Positions 51,961 through 61,647 of a stretch of 64,000 bases of DNA are shown here, in pieces. The notes beneath the pieces are model-generated. The model was not told the DNA's origin. It saw only the letters and a list, made by a program, of their open reading frames with translations, and ran no database searches. This stretch comes from Peribacillus asahii (lineage in GTDB: Bacteria; Bacillota; Bacilli; Bacillales; DSM-1321). Both the position numbers and the translations under genes were made by a program. The number at the start of each line of letters is the position of its first letter. The first letter of the stretch is position 1. Where the stretch lies: NCBI RefSeq assembly GCF_004006295.1, contig NZ_CP026095.1:3210001-3274000 (forward strand), written 5' to 3'.

Positions 51961-54207
51961 TTAAAACTGCTTGAGCAGATTGATACATGCTTGCTTCACA
52001 TTCATACCGTCTAGTTCCATCCCAACACATGATGGACAACCGTTCTCACATAAACATTGACTGATTAAATGTACAGCTGCTGCTCGAATGTCATCAAACC
52101 GTTTGTACACATCCTCTGCCAAACCAATTCCACCTGGGTAATGATCGTATAAAAAAATCGTTGGTAACCCAGTGTGATTCGCTTTAATTTGGGAAACAAC
52201 ATGGATATCTTGTCGATCACACATCACATGAATCGGGACAATATGCTGAAGCACATGAGCAATACCTAACAATAATTGCTCGAGCACTTTCTCCCCTATC
52301 CCTTCGTCTACTTCTCTTAATTCAAGCCAAGTAGAGCTCGTATGCAATTCTTCTTCAGGTAAATAAATAGGGCCCGAACCGATATTTTCAAATGTCGTCA
52401 AACGGATTTTTTTAAAAATAGTCGGGAGCATATTAACAGTTACATCACCATAATGAATTGCTGTCTGTTTCCGATTTACGGATCGATCAATCTCCAATAC
52501 TTTAAGCTGAACGGCCAAGTTGGCATCCGTATAGTATTCTACATCTACTTTTCTGACGTACGCTTTTTTATGCTCCCAATCTAGCTTTTCTACTTGATAC
52601 TGAATGCCCTCATGTAAATAAATCGCTTCATCATGCAACAGTGTCATTGCACTAAAACGATCCATTTCCCCGATAATAGTTACGTTCGCGACATCTGATT
52701 GGTCAATAATGACGACATTTTCCTGAGAAGCGGAACGCAAACTAATATTGGTCGCTGGAAAAGATTGATTAGCCCAATAAAATTTGTCACCGTTTTGGTG
52801 TAGTACACGCTCCTCTACTAAATATTCTAGTAGTTCATCTACTTCTAGCAAGCCAAACGATTCTCCTGTTCGAAAAGGCAATTCATAAGCCGCACACTTA
52901 AGATGATCTACGAGAATAATGAGATTTTCAGGATTAATTCGTGCATATTCTGGTGAACGATCAAAGAAGTAATCAGGGTTTTGCACAATATATTGATCAA
53001 TTGGAGTAGAGCTCGCAACCATAATAATTAACGCTTCATCATGCCGTCTTCCTGCTCGTCCTGCTTGCTGCCAAGTACTTGCTACACTTCCTGGATATCC
53101 TGTCATCACACACACTTGCAGCTGACCAATATCAACACCTAGTTCCAACGCATTCGTACTAACAACCCCGATAATACTTCCTTCTCGAAGTCCTTTTTCA
53201 ATTTCTCGTCGCTGCTTCGGTAAATATCCTCCGCGATATCCTCTAATCGATTTGGAACCAAGTTCTTTTTTTACTAGCTCTTGTAGATGGCTTAAAATAA
53301 TTTCTACTCGTACTCTACTTCTTGCAAAAACAATCGTTTGAATATTATTTTGTAAAAATTGCTTGGCTAAATGATTCACTTCAACCGTTGCACTTTTTCT
53401 TATATTAAGCGGCTGATTCACAATCGGGGGATTATAAAAAACAAAGTGCTTTCGACCGCTTGGTGCCCCATTATCATCGATTAATCGCATCGAATGACCT
53501 GTTAATTGTTCGGCCAATTCTCTCGGATTCGCAATCGTCGCTGATGTACAAATAAAAACCGGATTGCTCCCATAAAATTCACAAATTCGTTTTAAACGGC
53601 GGATTACATTCGCAACATGACTCCCGAATACACCTCGATACGTATGTAACTCATCAATAACAATATATTTTAGATTTTCAAATAAGCTCACCCATTTTGT
53701 ATGATGAGGAAGAATCGCTGAATGAAGCATATCTGGATTAGTAATGACAATGTGCCCTGCTTTTCGAACTTTTTGTCGGATAGCAGGTGATGTATCTCCA
53801 TCATAGGTAAAGCTTTTAATATCGATTCCCATCTCATTAATGATGTCATTTAATTCACTTTTTTGATCTTGAGCTAGTGCTTTCGTAGGAAAGAGATACA
53901 GAGCTCGATTTTGATTATTTTCAGCAATCGCTTGTAGAACCGGTAAGTTGTAACAAAGTGTTTTTCCAGACGCTGTTGGCGTAACAGCCACAACATGTTC
54001 CCCTTTTTGAACGGTTTGAAAGGCGCTATATTGATGTGTATATAACCTATCGATTCCTCGCTTCTTCAAAGCCGCCTGAATACGTGAATCTACTTCATTC
54101 GGCAGCGCTTTCGTCCGCGCTTCCTTAGGTTCTATCTCATGCCAATGAATAATTTGCTCATTCGTTCTTAATTCCTTAATTACGTCAGAAAGTGATTTCT
54201 TCTTCAT
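51961..54207 (-). CDS. mrfA: DNA repair helicase MrfA (YprA)
   Basis: A 748-residue DEAD/DEAH-type helicase: Walker A TPTASGKTLCYN, DEAH-like IDELHTYRG, SAT motif TSATIANP, motif VI QAGRAGRRHDE, and a C-terminal DUF1998 zinc-binding domain with CLCENGCPSCVG. It works with MrfB in excision of mitomycin C damage independent of UvrABC. ATG at 54207 follows AAGGGGTG at 8 bases and gives the B. subtilis length; the upstream in-frame start would add 14 residues. Confidence 0.93.
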   Translation of the reverse strand: MKKKSLSDVIKELRTNEQIIHWHEIEPKEARTKALPNEVDSRIQAALKKRGIDRLYTHQYSAFQTVQKGEHVVAVTPTASGKTLCYNLPVLQAIAENNQNRALYLFPTKALAQDQKSELNDIINEMGIDIKSFTYDGDTSPAIRQKVRKAGHIVITNPDMLHSAILPHHTKWVSLFENLKYIVIDELHTYRGVFGSHVANVIRRLKRICEFYGSNPVFICTSATIANPRELAEQLTGHSMRLIDDNGAPSGRKHFVFYNPPIVNQPLNIRKSATVEVNHLAKQFLQNNIQTIVFARSRVRVEIILSHLQELVKKELGSKSIRGYRGGYLPKQRREIEKGLREGSIIGVVSTNALELGVDIGQLQVCVMTGYPGSVASTWQQAGRAGRRHDEALIIMVASSTPIDQYIVQNPDYFFDRSPEYARINPENLIILVDHLKCAAYELPFRTGESFGLLEVDELLEYLVEERVLHQNGDKFYWANQSFPATNISLRSASQENVVIIDQSDVANVTIIGEMDRFSAMTLLHDEAIYLHEGIQYQVEKLDWEHKKAYVRKVDVEYYTDANLAVQLKVLEIDRSVNRKQTAIHYGDVTVNMLPTIFKKIRLTTFENIGSGPIYLPEEELHTSSTWLELREVDEGIGEKVLEQLLLGIAHVLQHIVPIHVMCDRQDIHVVSQIKANHTGLPTIFLYDHYPGGIGLAEDVYKRFDDIRAAAVHLISQCLCENGCPSCVGMELDGMNVKQACINLLKQF

Positions 54208-54339
54208 CTCCGTTACACCCCTTATTTGTACAGTGTAACGAAGATTCATTCAGATGACTAGATGTATGATTAACCATTCACCCTTCCCATTAGGTTGACA
54301 TAGGTTATAGGTGAAGAAATAATCGAAAGGAGCAGTGCG

Positions 54340-54810
54340 ATGACCTCTTCTGATAAAAGAAATAACGATAAGCAATTGTCTCGAGAGCCTTTTTCACAAT
54401 TTATGCATACGATGGACCGTCTCTTTTCAGAAAAGCCTGTAAAAGGAATGCTGCAATCACTTGATGATTTCTTCGGCTCCATGAGAGAACGAAGCTTTCC
54501 TACAGAGTTTTTTAATAAACCTAATTATTATCTGATTACTGCATCCCTTCCAGGAATTAAAAAAGAGCAAATCAACATTGAACTATTGCCACAAGCTGTG
54601 ACGATTACGATTAAACATACACAAAATGAAACACTTGAACATCCCTCCTCTCGTTTCTTTCAGGGAAAACAAGGAACTAGTACAGTAACTAGAACGATTC
54701 ACCTGCCTACCCCTATTAACGAACAGAGCGTCACTGCTTCTCATCGTAATGGAATTCTCCAATTGAAGCTGCCTAAGTTAAAAGGAAACAAAATTGATAT
54801 TCATGAATAA
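54340..54810 (+). CDS. Small heat-shock protein (Hsp20/alpha-crystallin)
   Basis: A 156-residue sHSP. The alpha-crystallin domain spans about 62-150: YYLITASLPGIKKEQINIEL, TRTIHLPTPINEQSVTASHRNGILQLKLPK. A polar N-terminal arm precedes it. It prevents aggregation of unfolded protein; in Bacillus several such genes are spore coat related (CotP, CotM), which cannot be excluded. AAAGGAGCAGTGCG precedes the ATG. It is divergent from mrfA. Confidence 0.88.
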   Translation: MTSSDKRNNDKQLSREPFSQFMHTMDRLFSEKPVKGMLQSLDDFFGSMRERSFPTEFFNKPNYYLITASLPGIKKEQINIELLPQAVTITIKHTQNETLEHPSSRFFQGKQGTSTVTRTIHLPTPINEQSVTASHRNGILQLKLPKLKGNKIDIHE

Positions 54811-54853
54811 AAGGCAGAGGTTTATGTTATAGCACATAAACCTCTGCCTTTTT
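54811..54853 (+). terminator. Intrinsic terminator of the Hsp20 gene
   Basis: AAGGCAGAGGTTTATGT / ACATAAACCTCTGCCTTTTT with a short TATAGC loop directly after the stop. Confidence 0.9.
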
Positions 54854-54865
54854 CAAAGATAAGAA

Positions 54866-55005
54866 AATATAAAGTGAAACTTCCATCAGTGGGGGTTTTC
54901 CTTCATCCCCATTGATGGTTAGTTGAACCAATCGTTTCGACAGACAAAGAACATATCTGCCAGCCGCTTATCTTATGCTTGCCGCCGCTAAACGAGCGCC
55001 TTACA
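54866..55005. repeat. Dispersed structured repeat, copy 2
   Basis: ATAAAGTGAAACTTCCATCA, GGGGG, TTTTCCTTCATCCCC and TGATGGTTAG form a hairpin nearly identical to 5013-5070; downstream ATCTTATGCTTG is the inverted form of a motif in copy 1. Noncoding. Confidence 0.6.
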
Positions 55006-55011
55006 CTTTTC

Positions 55012-55557
55012 TTATGTTATTTTAAATAAACTTCCTACCCCTTTAAATACCGATGACATTTGCGTAAATGTATTAACCATTTGCCCCGCTGTATTCATCA
55101 TTTTAGTAACATCCATGGAACCATCCTGTGTTTTAAATTGATTAAGCACAGACTGAAAACCCGAAGGCTGTGCCTTTTGCATAAATTGCTGTTTAGGATA
55201 AGGGTTGGAGAACGCTTGGTACGGCGGACGCTTTACTTGTGGCTGCAATGGATTATCAAATGGATTAAATGATTGCGATGTCGGAGAATAAGACGACATT
55301 GTTGCTCCCTGCGGAGTCTGAGCCCCTCCAATATTCATCGGCTGCTGTGGATATGGTTGAAAAGAATATGGTTCTTGTTGGATGCCACTCTGTTGATACG
55401 GCTGCATCACACTATCACCCGCTACATGAAATGGATACGATAGCATCGGTTGAGCATGGTACTGCATCCCTTCAGAATACCCTCCCCAATAATTCGGCAT
55501 CGATTGCGGATAATAACCGGGATTTGGATGTCCTTGATGATAATTCGCTCTCATCAT
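55012..55557 (-). CDS. yppG: YppG-like spore-associated protein
   Basis: A 181-residue protein, Gln/Pro/Tyr-rich in the first 120 residues (MPNYWGGYSEGMQYH, PYQQSGIQQEPYSFQPY) with the conserved YppG C-terminal block FQSVLNQFKTQDGSMD...FTQMSSVFKGVGSLF. GGAGG lies about 11 bases before the ATG. Composition suggests a coat or spore-surface protein; function is not known. Order yppG-yppE-yppD-yppC is as in B. subtilis. Confidence 0.82.
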   Translation of the reverse strand: MMRANYHQGHPNPGYYPQSMPNYWGGYSEGMQYHAQPMLSYPFHVAGDSVMQPYQQSGIQQEPYSFQPYPQQPMNIGGAQTPQGATMSSYSPTSQSFNPFDNPLQPQVKRPPYQAFSNPYPKQQFMQKAQPSGFQSVLNQFKTQDGSMDVTKMMNTAGQMVNTFTQMSSVFKGVGSLFKIT

Positions 55558-55628
55558 CTTGAAAGAAACCTCCTCCATTTCCTGACATTCTCTTCTATAC
55601 TATATGTGAAGAAACAACAGATAGTGAG

Positions 55629-56027
55629 TTAAAGTGAGGAGTCTTCTTTACCTTTTTGTTCCAATATACGCACGCTTTCCATCTTAACATTTTGTAGAAT
55701 AAATAACACTGACTGCACATGACTCTTAAATCGTTTATAACTTGTTTTCGGAAAAAAAGCTTGAACAGATACATCTGTGAGGTTCTGAGCAGTCTGTTCG
55801 ATTTGTTGCGGAAATAAGTGCTTAAACTCCGCTTCTTTCATCCATTGTTTTACTCTTTGCTCCCATTGTTCACAGGCGAGCCGTACTCGATCTGCAAACG
55901 GCTTAACTTCATGATAGAAATCCTTCTCTTCCCCATCCTTTCGAACCTCTTCGTAGATTGCATCTGCTTCTTTTGCCAATACAATTAATTGCTCTGTTAA
56001 ATTTATAACTTTTTGGTACTCATCCAT
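55629..56027 (-). CDS. yppE: YppE family protein (DUF1798)
   Basis: A 132-residue all-helical soluble protein. The family features KVINLTEQLIVLAKEADAIY at the start and WMKEAEFKHLFPQQIEQ are present. Structures of YppE show a helical bundle without known activity. Conserved place between yppG and yppD/yppC. Confidence 0.82.
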   Translation of the reverse strand: MDEYQKVINLTEQLIVLAKEADAIYEEVRKDGEEKDFYHEVKPFADRVRLACEQWEQRVKQWMKEAEFKHLFPQQIEQTAQNLTDVSVQAFFPKTSYKRFKSHVQSVLFILQNVKMESVRILEQKGKEDSSL

Positions 56028-56168
56028 ACGTTCCCCTACTTTACTTTTTTCTAATTAGCACTGTTAAATATCTTATAAATTCAACAATATCAATAAACAT
56101 AGCCTTCTAAATTATAATAGAGAACGGCTCAAAAAGAAATGCAGCTGAATTCCAGCTGCATCTTGTTA

Positions 56169-56432
56169 TTAATAGCCTAAACTAGGCGTTACTTGTATGT
56201 TCTTAGGTACTTTCTCTAACTTTATCGAATACGCAGGACTCTGTTTTAAGGATGACTCAACTGCGTCTAATGCCTCTTGTGTTTGATTGACCATTTTATA
56301 TTGCTCAGCCCATAGCTTACAGCGCTCCGTATTAACAGCAAGGCCATAGGATTTTTCTAAACCATCTAGGCTTGAATGAATATCTGCAATCATCGCCAAC
56401 ATCTCATCGATTGCAACGTTTTTATTTCTCAT
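56169..56432 (-). CDS. yppD: YppD-like protein (DUF5446)
   Basis: An 87-residue protein, helical in the first 65 residues (AIDEMLAMIADIHSSLDGLE) and ending in a short extended tail (NIQVTPSLGY). GGGAGGGATGAAC precedes the ATG. It matches the position and size of YppD. Function unknown. Confidence 0.72.
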   Translation of the reverse strand: MRNKNVAIDEMLAMIADIHSSLDGLEKSYGLAVNTERCKLWAEQYKMVNQTQEALDAVESSLKQSPAYSIKLEKVPKNIQVTPSLGY

Positions 56433-56553
56433 TTGTTCATCCCTCCCTGTCTTTACTAGTTAATACTATTCTTGCTTTGTTAGCTAAGACCTTCTTGCCT
56501 GACAAAACTAGAAGGAAATCGGCAAAAAAAGTGCTAAATTCTCTATTTATCAG

Positions 56554-57480
56554 TTACTTCGACATTATATTAACTATTGTCTCTATATGCTGCTGTTTCT
56601 TATAATACGAATCTGTTAAGCAAACGTTTTTCATCGTTTTGGGTGCACGGAACCACTTCGATTTAATCCTATTTCTTACATCCCATTGATCCGTTCCATC
56701 TATTGAATGATAAATAATGGGATATGTCTTTCGCAGGGTTGGTGTCATTGCTGCAGGAATATGATTCCCATATTGTTCATAATCATAGCGCGCCCCCGTC
56801 GGCTCTGTTGTAAGAACAAATTGATAAAATAAAGGAAATAGGTCCGGTGAAAATAGAAGCTCATATAGTTTCTTCCCAAGATGGATACGGGCATCTACAT
56901 CGCAAAAATTCGCAACGGAAAAACCATACAGTTGCCCGAAGCAAGTTGGAAACAAAACCATACTGTAATGAAGCCAATCTTGCAGTAAAAATAAAACAGA
57001 ATGAAAAACAAACGAGCGTTTTCGAATAACCGGCCGCTCAATAACATGCTGCTCATTAATAATTAAGGCATATACGAGCCGCTTTTCATCTCGAAGCTGC
57101 CAAAACCGCTGCCACTCTTTCTCCATGAAAGTCGTCATAAAAAAGTGTTTCCCTAAATGGAACAAAGGACGATTGTATTTCTTCGAATAATGGTAGAGCA
57201 ATAATTGCGGGTAAGCATCTTGAAAAATTCTCCAATTAGCTTCTTCATACGTTAAAAATAATTGGCGTCGATAGCGTTCTGTCAAAATATGCGGCAACCA
57301 GTTCCCTGCAAGATCACACATATTCCACCCTGCATTTCTAGACACTACGCCAGCCAATAAGGACCATCTAATTTCCGGATGTTTGCTAAAAAAATGCTCA
57401 TAGGCCTTTGTTCTTGAGATATTATCTCTATTCCCTTTTTCCGTTAAACCTTTTATTGTGTTAAGAAGTTGCTGATTCAT
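56554..57480 (-). CDS. yppC: YppC family protein (DUF2515)
   Basis: A 308-residue soluble protein, rich in aromatic and basic residues; RTKAYEHFFSKHPEIRWSLL and SRNAGWNMCDLAGNWL near the N terminus, then LFPTCFGQLYGFSVANFCDV, are typical of the DUF2515 group. It is divergent from recU-ponA as in B. subtilis. Function unknown. Confidence 0.85.
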   Translation of the reverse strand: MNQQLLNTIKGLTEKGNRDNISRTKAYEHFFSKHPEIRWSLLAGVVSRNAGWNMCDLAGNWLPHILTERYRRQLFLTYEEANWRIFQDAYPQLLLYHYSKKYNRPLFHLGKHFFMTTFMEKEWQRFWQLRDEKRLVYALIINEQHVIERPVIRKRSFVFHSVLFLLQDWLHYSMVLFPTCFGQLYGFSVANFCDVDARIHLGKKLYELLFSPDLFPLFYQFVLTTEPTGARYDYEQYGNHIPAAMTPTLRKTYPIIYHSIDGTDQWDVRNRIKSKWFRAPKTMKNVCLTDSYYKKQQHIETIVNIMSK

Positions 57481-57707
57481 CTACATACCACCTATTTATG
57501 TTTTGATAGACTATGTGAGATACTATGATTAATGAAAGGAATCAAACAACGACATTACTGTCATTACATAACCATTTACGGTAAAATGTGACAATTTTAT
57601 AGTTTTTTCGTAACTATTCTCTATCGTTTTGAGAAATGATTCGTTTTATTCACCTTTTTTTCACTTTTTTTGCTATCATACGATTAGGTGAAAAAGGAGG
57701 AAGAACG

Positions 57708-58319
57708 TTGGCCTTTCATTATCCCAATGGGCGTAAATTTATGCCGCAACCAGCTAAAATAAAACCCTCACACTCAAAAGAAATGAGCTATAGTAATCGA
57801 GGAAAAACATTGGAGGACGATTTAAACGAAACCAATCAATACTACTTAACAAATGGAATTGCTGTTATTCACAAAAAACCAACGCCGATTCAAATCGTTG
57901 ATGTCCATTACCCTAAAAGAAGTGCCGCAATTATTAAAGAGGCCTACTTTAAACAGGCATCAACAACTGATTATAATGGTGTATATAAAGGAAAATATAT
58001 TGATTTTGAAGCGAAGGAAACAAAGAGCACGGCTTCCTTTCCATTAAAAAACTTTCACGACCATCAGATTAAGCATATGCAGGCTGTTACGGCACAAGGA
58101 GGAATTGCTTTTGTCATTATGCGCTTTTCGATAACGGATACGATTTACCTTATGCCTGCAAAGGAGTTGTTTGTTTATTGGGAAAGAATGCATGCTGGGG
58201 GGCGTAAATCCATTACAATCCAAGAGGTAGAGACAACCTCAACAAAGATTCCTCTTGGCTTTCAACCAAGAATTGACTATATTAAAGTAATAGATTTACT
58301 TATTAAAGAAAATTTTTAG
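57708..58319 (+). CDS. recU: Holliday junction resolvase RecU
   Basis: A 203-residue resolvase that cuts four-way junctions and modulates RecA. Nuclease core: [38 protein letters not shown] with the acidic metal ligands, and [10 protein letters not shown]. The TTG at 57708 after AAAGGAGGAAGAACG is the start; an in-frame ATG at 57636 would add a hydrophobic stretch absent from the family. It is 30 bp upstream of ponA in one operon. Confidence 0.93.
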   Translation: MAFHYPNGRKFMPQPAKIKPSHSKEMSYSNRGKTLEDDLNETNQYYLTNGIAVIHKKPTPIQIVDVHYPKRSAAIIKEAYFKQASTTDYNGVYKGKYIDFEAKETKSTASFPLKNFHDHQIKHMQAVTAQGGIAFVIMRFSITDTIYLMPAKELFVYWERMHAGGRKSITIQEVETTSTKIPLGFQPRIDYIKVIDLLIKENF

Positions 58320-58349
58320 TATGTTTGTTTAGAAAGGCAGGTTAGCATC

Positions 58350-61094
58350 ATGGATGAAAAATATACAACGCGAGGCGAACGACGTCGTAAACAAGCGGAA
58401 AAACAGAAAAAGGAATCCAAAGGCCCTAAACAGCCTAAGACGTTGCTCAAACGAATTTTTCTGACTCTCGTAACAATTGGAATTGTCGTTCTACTCGCTG
58501 GATTAGGAACTTTAGCTTATTTTATTAGCGATGCTCCAAAATTAGATGAAAGCTTGTTAAAAGATCCCGTTTCTTCAAAAATTAGAGATGTAGACGGCGA
58601 ATTATTAGCCGAAGTCGGTAAAGAAAAGCGCGATTACGTCAATTATGAAGACATTCCAGATCTCGTTGAAAACGCCTTTTTAGCAACGGAGGATAGTCGA
58701 TTTTATAAACATAACGGGGTCGATTTCCTTCGTTTCACTAGCGCTGTTATGGCTAATATCACTAGCGGATTCGGGTCACAAGGCGGTAGTACGATTACGC
58801 AGCAAGTCGTCAAGCGTTCTTATCTAACACCAGATAAAACGATTAAACGAAAAGTACAAGAAATGTGGTTATCTATTCAGCTTGAACGTAAATATACAAA
58901 AGAAGAAATACTAGAAATGTATGTCAATAAAATCTGGTTCGCTAATAGTGCAAATGGGATTTTAACGGCTGCTAAAACGTATTATGGAAAAGATTTAGAT
59001 GAATTAGAATTACATGAAGTAGCAATGCTTGTGGGTCTTCCTCAAAGCCCAAGTCGCTATGAACCATACGGACACCCAGATCGAGCAAAAGAACGCCGCA
59101 ATGTAGTGTTACATTTAATGAATAAACACGGATACATTTCAGACGAAGAAATGAAAAACGCTCAAAGCAAGAGCATTGAAGAAGGATTAAAACCAAAAGA
59201 TACAAGTCAAGTGGACACAACGCCTTATGATGCCTTTGTCGATTTAGTAATTGAGGAAGTACAAGAAATGGGCGACTATAACATCTTTACAGATGGACTT
59301 GAAATCTATACAACGATTGATAAAGATGCTCAAGAATATGTCTTTAATCTATTAAATAGCAATGATACCATCAGCTATCCAAACGAAACCCTTCAAGCTG
59401 GTATTACGCTGCTCGACACACAAACAGGCGAAATACGAGCTATAGGCGGCGGACGCAATACAACCGTAAAACGCGGTTGGAACTATGCAACAGATACGAA
59501 ACGTTCTCCAGGTTCAACGATTAAACCGATTATTGACTACGGTCCAGCGGTTGAATATTTAAACTGGTCTACGTATCATCAAATTACCGATGAACCTTAC
59601 GCGTATAGCGATGGCACACCGCTTAAAAACGCATCTGGTCGCCATTACGGTACGATGACTGTTCGTGAAGCACTAGGTCGTTCATTGAATATTCCTGCTG
59701 TAAAAACATTACAAGAAGTAGGTTTAGACAATGCTAAACAATTTACTACAAATCTAGGCATCTCCTTCCCGAAAGAAGGAATTGTTGAATCATCTGCACT
59801 CGGCGGCGGAATGGAAGTTTCTACATTGGAACTAGCCGGTGCTTACAGTGCCTTTGGAAATAACGGTATCTATAATAAGCCGCATACCATTAAAAAAATC
59901 GTTTTACGTGATAAAACAGAAATTAAAAATAAAACCGTATCAGAGCCGGTTATGAAAGACTCAACAGCCTTCATCGTTTCAAATATGTTGCAGAGTGTTC
60001 TTTCAGAAAGCTACGGTACTGGTCAACTTGCGAATATTCCAGGTCTTCCGGTAGCCGGTAAAACAGGATCAACAAACTTTACTCCAGCTGAACGAGCGGA
60101 ACATAATATTCCATCTTCTGCTGTAAAAGACAGTTGGATGGCCGGGTATACAACAAATTATACACTCACGGTTTGGGCTGGATATAATAATAGTTCGAAG
60201 GAGGATTTTGATTATCTCGGAGAATCCTCTCAAAGAATACCAAAGTATATTTTCAAAAACATCATGCAATACGTGTCGAATGGAAAACAAACCGAAGACT
60301 TTAAACAGCCAAGCAGTGTCGTAAAAGTAGGCATTATTAAAGGGTCAAATCCCGCTGTAAAGGCTAACCAATACACACCTAGCGATCAAATAACTTATGA
60401 GTATTATGTACAAGGACACGAACCAAAACAAGTCACAACAGAGTATACTAAAGAAACAGAAGAAGAAAAGGAAAAAGAAAAAGAAAAAGAATCCAATGCA
60501 CCAACAGGTGTATCCGCAAGCTATAATGCTGAAAGTAACGCTATTAATGTATCATGGGGCTATCCAAAGCCAGAAGACTCACCTCAATTTGAGGTAAAAG
60601 TATCTGTCGATGGTGGAGCTGCAACCGTTCTTTCGTCAACAAAGGATATGGGCTTAACGATGAATGCTCCTACACCTGGTAGTACGTATACATTCTCAGT
60701 TGTTGCTACTGTGAATGGTCAATCTAGTAAACCTGTTTCAGCTTCCGTTTCAATACCTGATGGTACAGAAGAAGAAGAGCTAATTGACGAAGATCCTGAA
60801 CTGGAGGGTGGTTCAGAAGAAAATCCTGAAGAAAATCCTGAAGAAACGAACCCTGAACAGGAACAGCCAAATGATGGCACACCACCAGGCCAAGAGAATA
60901 ACAATCCAGAAACTAACCCAGACAATCCAGATAAAAATAATGGAAATGGTAACGGTAATGAAAATGATAATGGCAATAGTAATGGCAATGGCAATGGTTC
61001 CAATAATAACCCAGGAAATCGAGAAGATGATGAAGAAGATGGTGCAGTAGAAGAAGAAACAACAGATCCCGGTGAAACGGACCAAAGCCAATAA
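58350..61094 (+). CDS. ponA: Class A penicillin-binding protein 1
   Basis: A 914-residue bifunctional murein synthase. Basic cytosolic tail, one membrane helix (about 34-56), glycosyltransferase domain with catalytic Glu114 in LATEDSRFYKHNGVD, transpeptidase domain with SxxK at Ser389 (SPGSTIKP), SxN at Ser445 (SLN) and KTG at Lys571 (AGKTGST), then a fibronectin type III domain (about 712-800) and a ~110-residue Glu/Pro then Asn/Gly-rich tail. Such tails are typical of Bacillus PBP1. It co-works with GpsB. A terminator follows at 61101. Confidence 0.96.
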   Translation: MDEKYTTRGERRRKQAEKQKKESKGPKQPKTLLKRIFLTLVTIGIVVLLAGLGTLAYFISDAPKLDESLLKDPVSSKIRDVDGELLAEVGKEKRDYVNYEDIPDLVENAFLATEDSRFYKHNGVDFLRFTSAVMANITSGFGSQGGSTITQQVVKRSYLTPDKTIKRKVQEMWLSIQLERKYTKEEILEMYVNKIWFANSANGILTAAKTYYGKDLDELELHEVAMLVGLPQSPSRYEPYGHPDRAKERRNVVLHLMNKHGYISDEEMKNAQSKSIEEGLKPKDTSQVDTTPYDAFVDLVIEEVQEMGDYNIFTDGLEIYTTIDKDAQEYVFNLLNSNDTISYPNETLQAGITLLDTQTGEIRAIGGGRNTTVKRGWNYATDTKRSPGSTIKPIIDYGPAVEYLNWSTYHQITDEPYAYSDGTPLKNASGRHYGTMTVREALGRSLNIPAVKTLQEVGLDNAKQFTTNLGISFPKEGIVESSALGGGMEVSTLELAGAYSAFGNNGIYNKPHTIKKIVLRDKTEIKNKTVSEPVMKDSTAFIVSNMLQSVLSESYGTGQLANIPGLPVAGKTGSTNFTPAERAEHNIPSSAVKDSWMAGYTTNYTLTVWAGYNNSSKEDFDYLGESSQRIPKYIFKNIMQYVSNGKQTEDFKQPSSVVKVGIIKGSNPAVKANQYTPSDQITYEYYVQGHEPKQVTTEYTKETEEEKEKEKEKESNAPTGVSASYNAESNAINVSWGYPKPEDSPQFEVKVSVDGGAATVLSSTKDMGLTMNAPTPGSTYTFSVVATVNGQSSKPVSASVSIPDGTEEEELIDEDPELEGGSEENPEENPEETNPEQEQPNDGTPPGQENNNPETNPDNPDKNNGNGNGNENDNGNSNGNGNGSNNNPGNREDDEEDGAVEEETTDPGETDQSQ

Positions 61095-61100
61095 TCAAAT

Positions 61101-61141
61101 AAAAAATCGCCTAGGCTCACTGCCTTAGGCGATTTTTTATT
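61101..61141. terminator. Bidirectional terminator
   Basis: AAAAAATCGCCTAGGC and GCCTTAGGCGATTTTTT around TCACT, between convergent ponA and ypoC; it overlaps the last ypoC codons. Confidence 0.9.
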
Positions 61142-61647
61142 TGATTCTTTACATAGTGCTTTTCTAATTCGCGAAACAATTCGCTCAGTTGAATAAAAGC
61201 ATGATAGCGTGCTGGACCTTGCATAATAAAGGTTAAACGTTCTACTGCATTCACTGGTTTAATATCAAGTGTATCGACGTGTAATGGCCAATCCCGCAGA
61301 TACACAGGTTTACCATGCACCCAAAACAACATCATAAATAAAAGAGCGATTCCCTCTTTCATCGGCTCTAGAGCCCGTTTAGCTTGCCGTTCCGTAAAGT
61401 AGGTACGACAAGACTCCTCTATTTCTTTCCACTTCCCCAAAAGATCAGGGATATGTTTATGAACATGTTCCCACGGTTTATATACCTCTATTCCAGCAAA
61501 AAAAGCAATGTCATAAGGAAATATTATACACTTATCCAGTTCTCCCCACTCTTGTATATCCCGAACAGGCACAACGATTTCTGTTTCAAAAAAAAACAAA
61601 GAACATTGCAGTTCTATTGGAACACGTAACCGATTCGTTCCACTCAT
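61117..61647 (-). CDS. ypoC: YpoC family protein
   Basis: A 176-residue soluble protein; RVPIELQCSLFFFETEIVV at the N terminus and LLFMMLFWVHGKPVYLRDWP in the second half are YpoC-like. The ATG at 61647 overlaps the nth stop as ATGA; an upstream in-frame start at 61689 would bury 14 codons in nth. Function unknown, but the nth-ypoC linkage is conserved. Confidence 0.82.
   Translation of the reverse strand: MSGTNRLRVPIELQCSLFFFETEIVVPVRDIQEWGELDKCIIFPYDIAFFAGIEVYKPWEHVHKHIPDLLGKWKEIEESCRTYFTERQAKRALEPMKEGIALLFMMLFWVHGKPVYLRDWPLHVDTLDIKPVNAVERLTFIMQGPARYHAFIQLSELFRELEKHYVKNQIKNRLRQ

Noticed and set aside
60719..61120. Antisense Ser/Pro-rich and Ile-rich frames over the ponA tail
   Set aside because: Produced by low-complexity coding DNA of ponA on the other strand.
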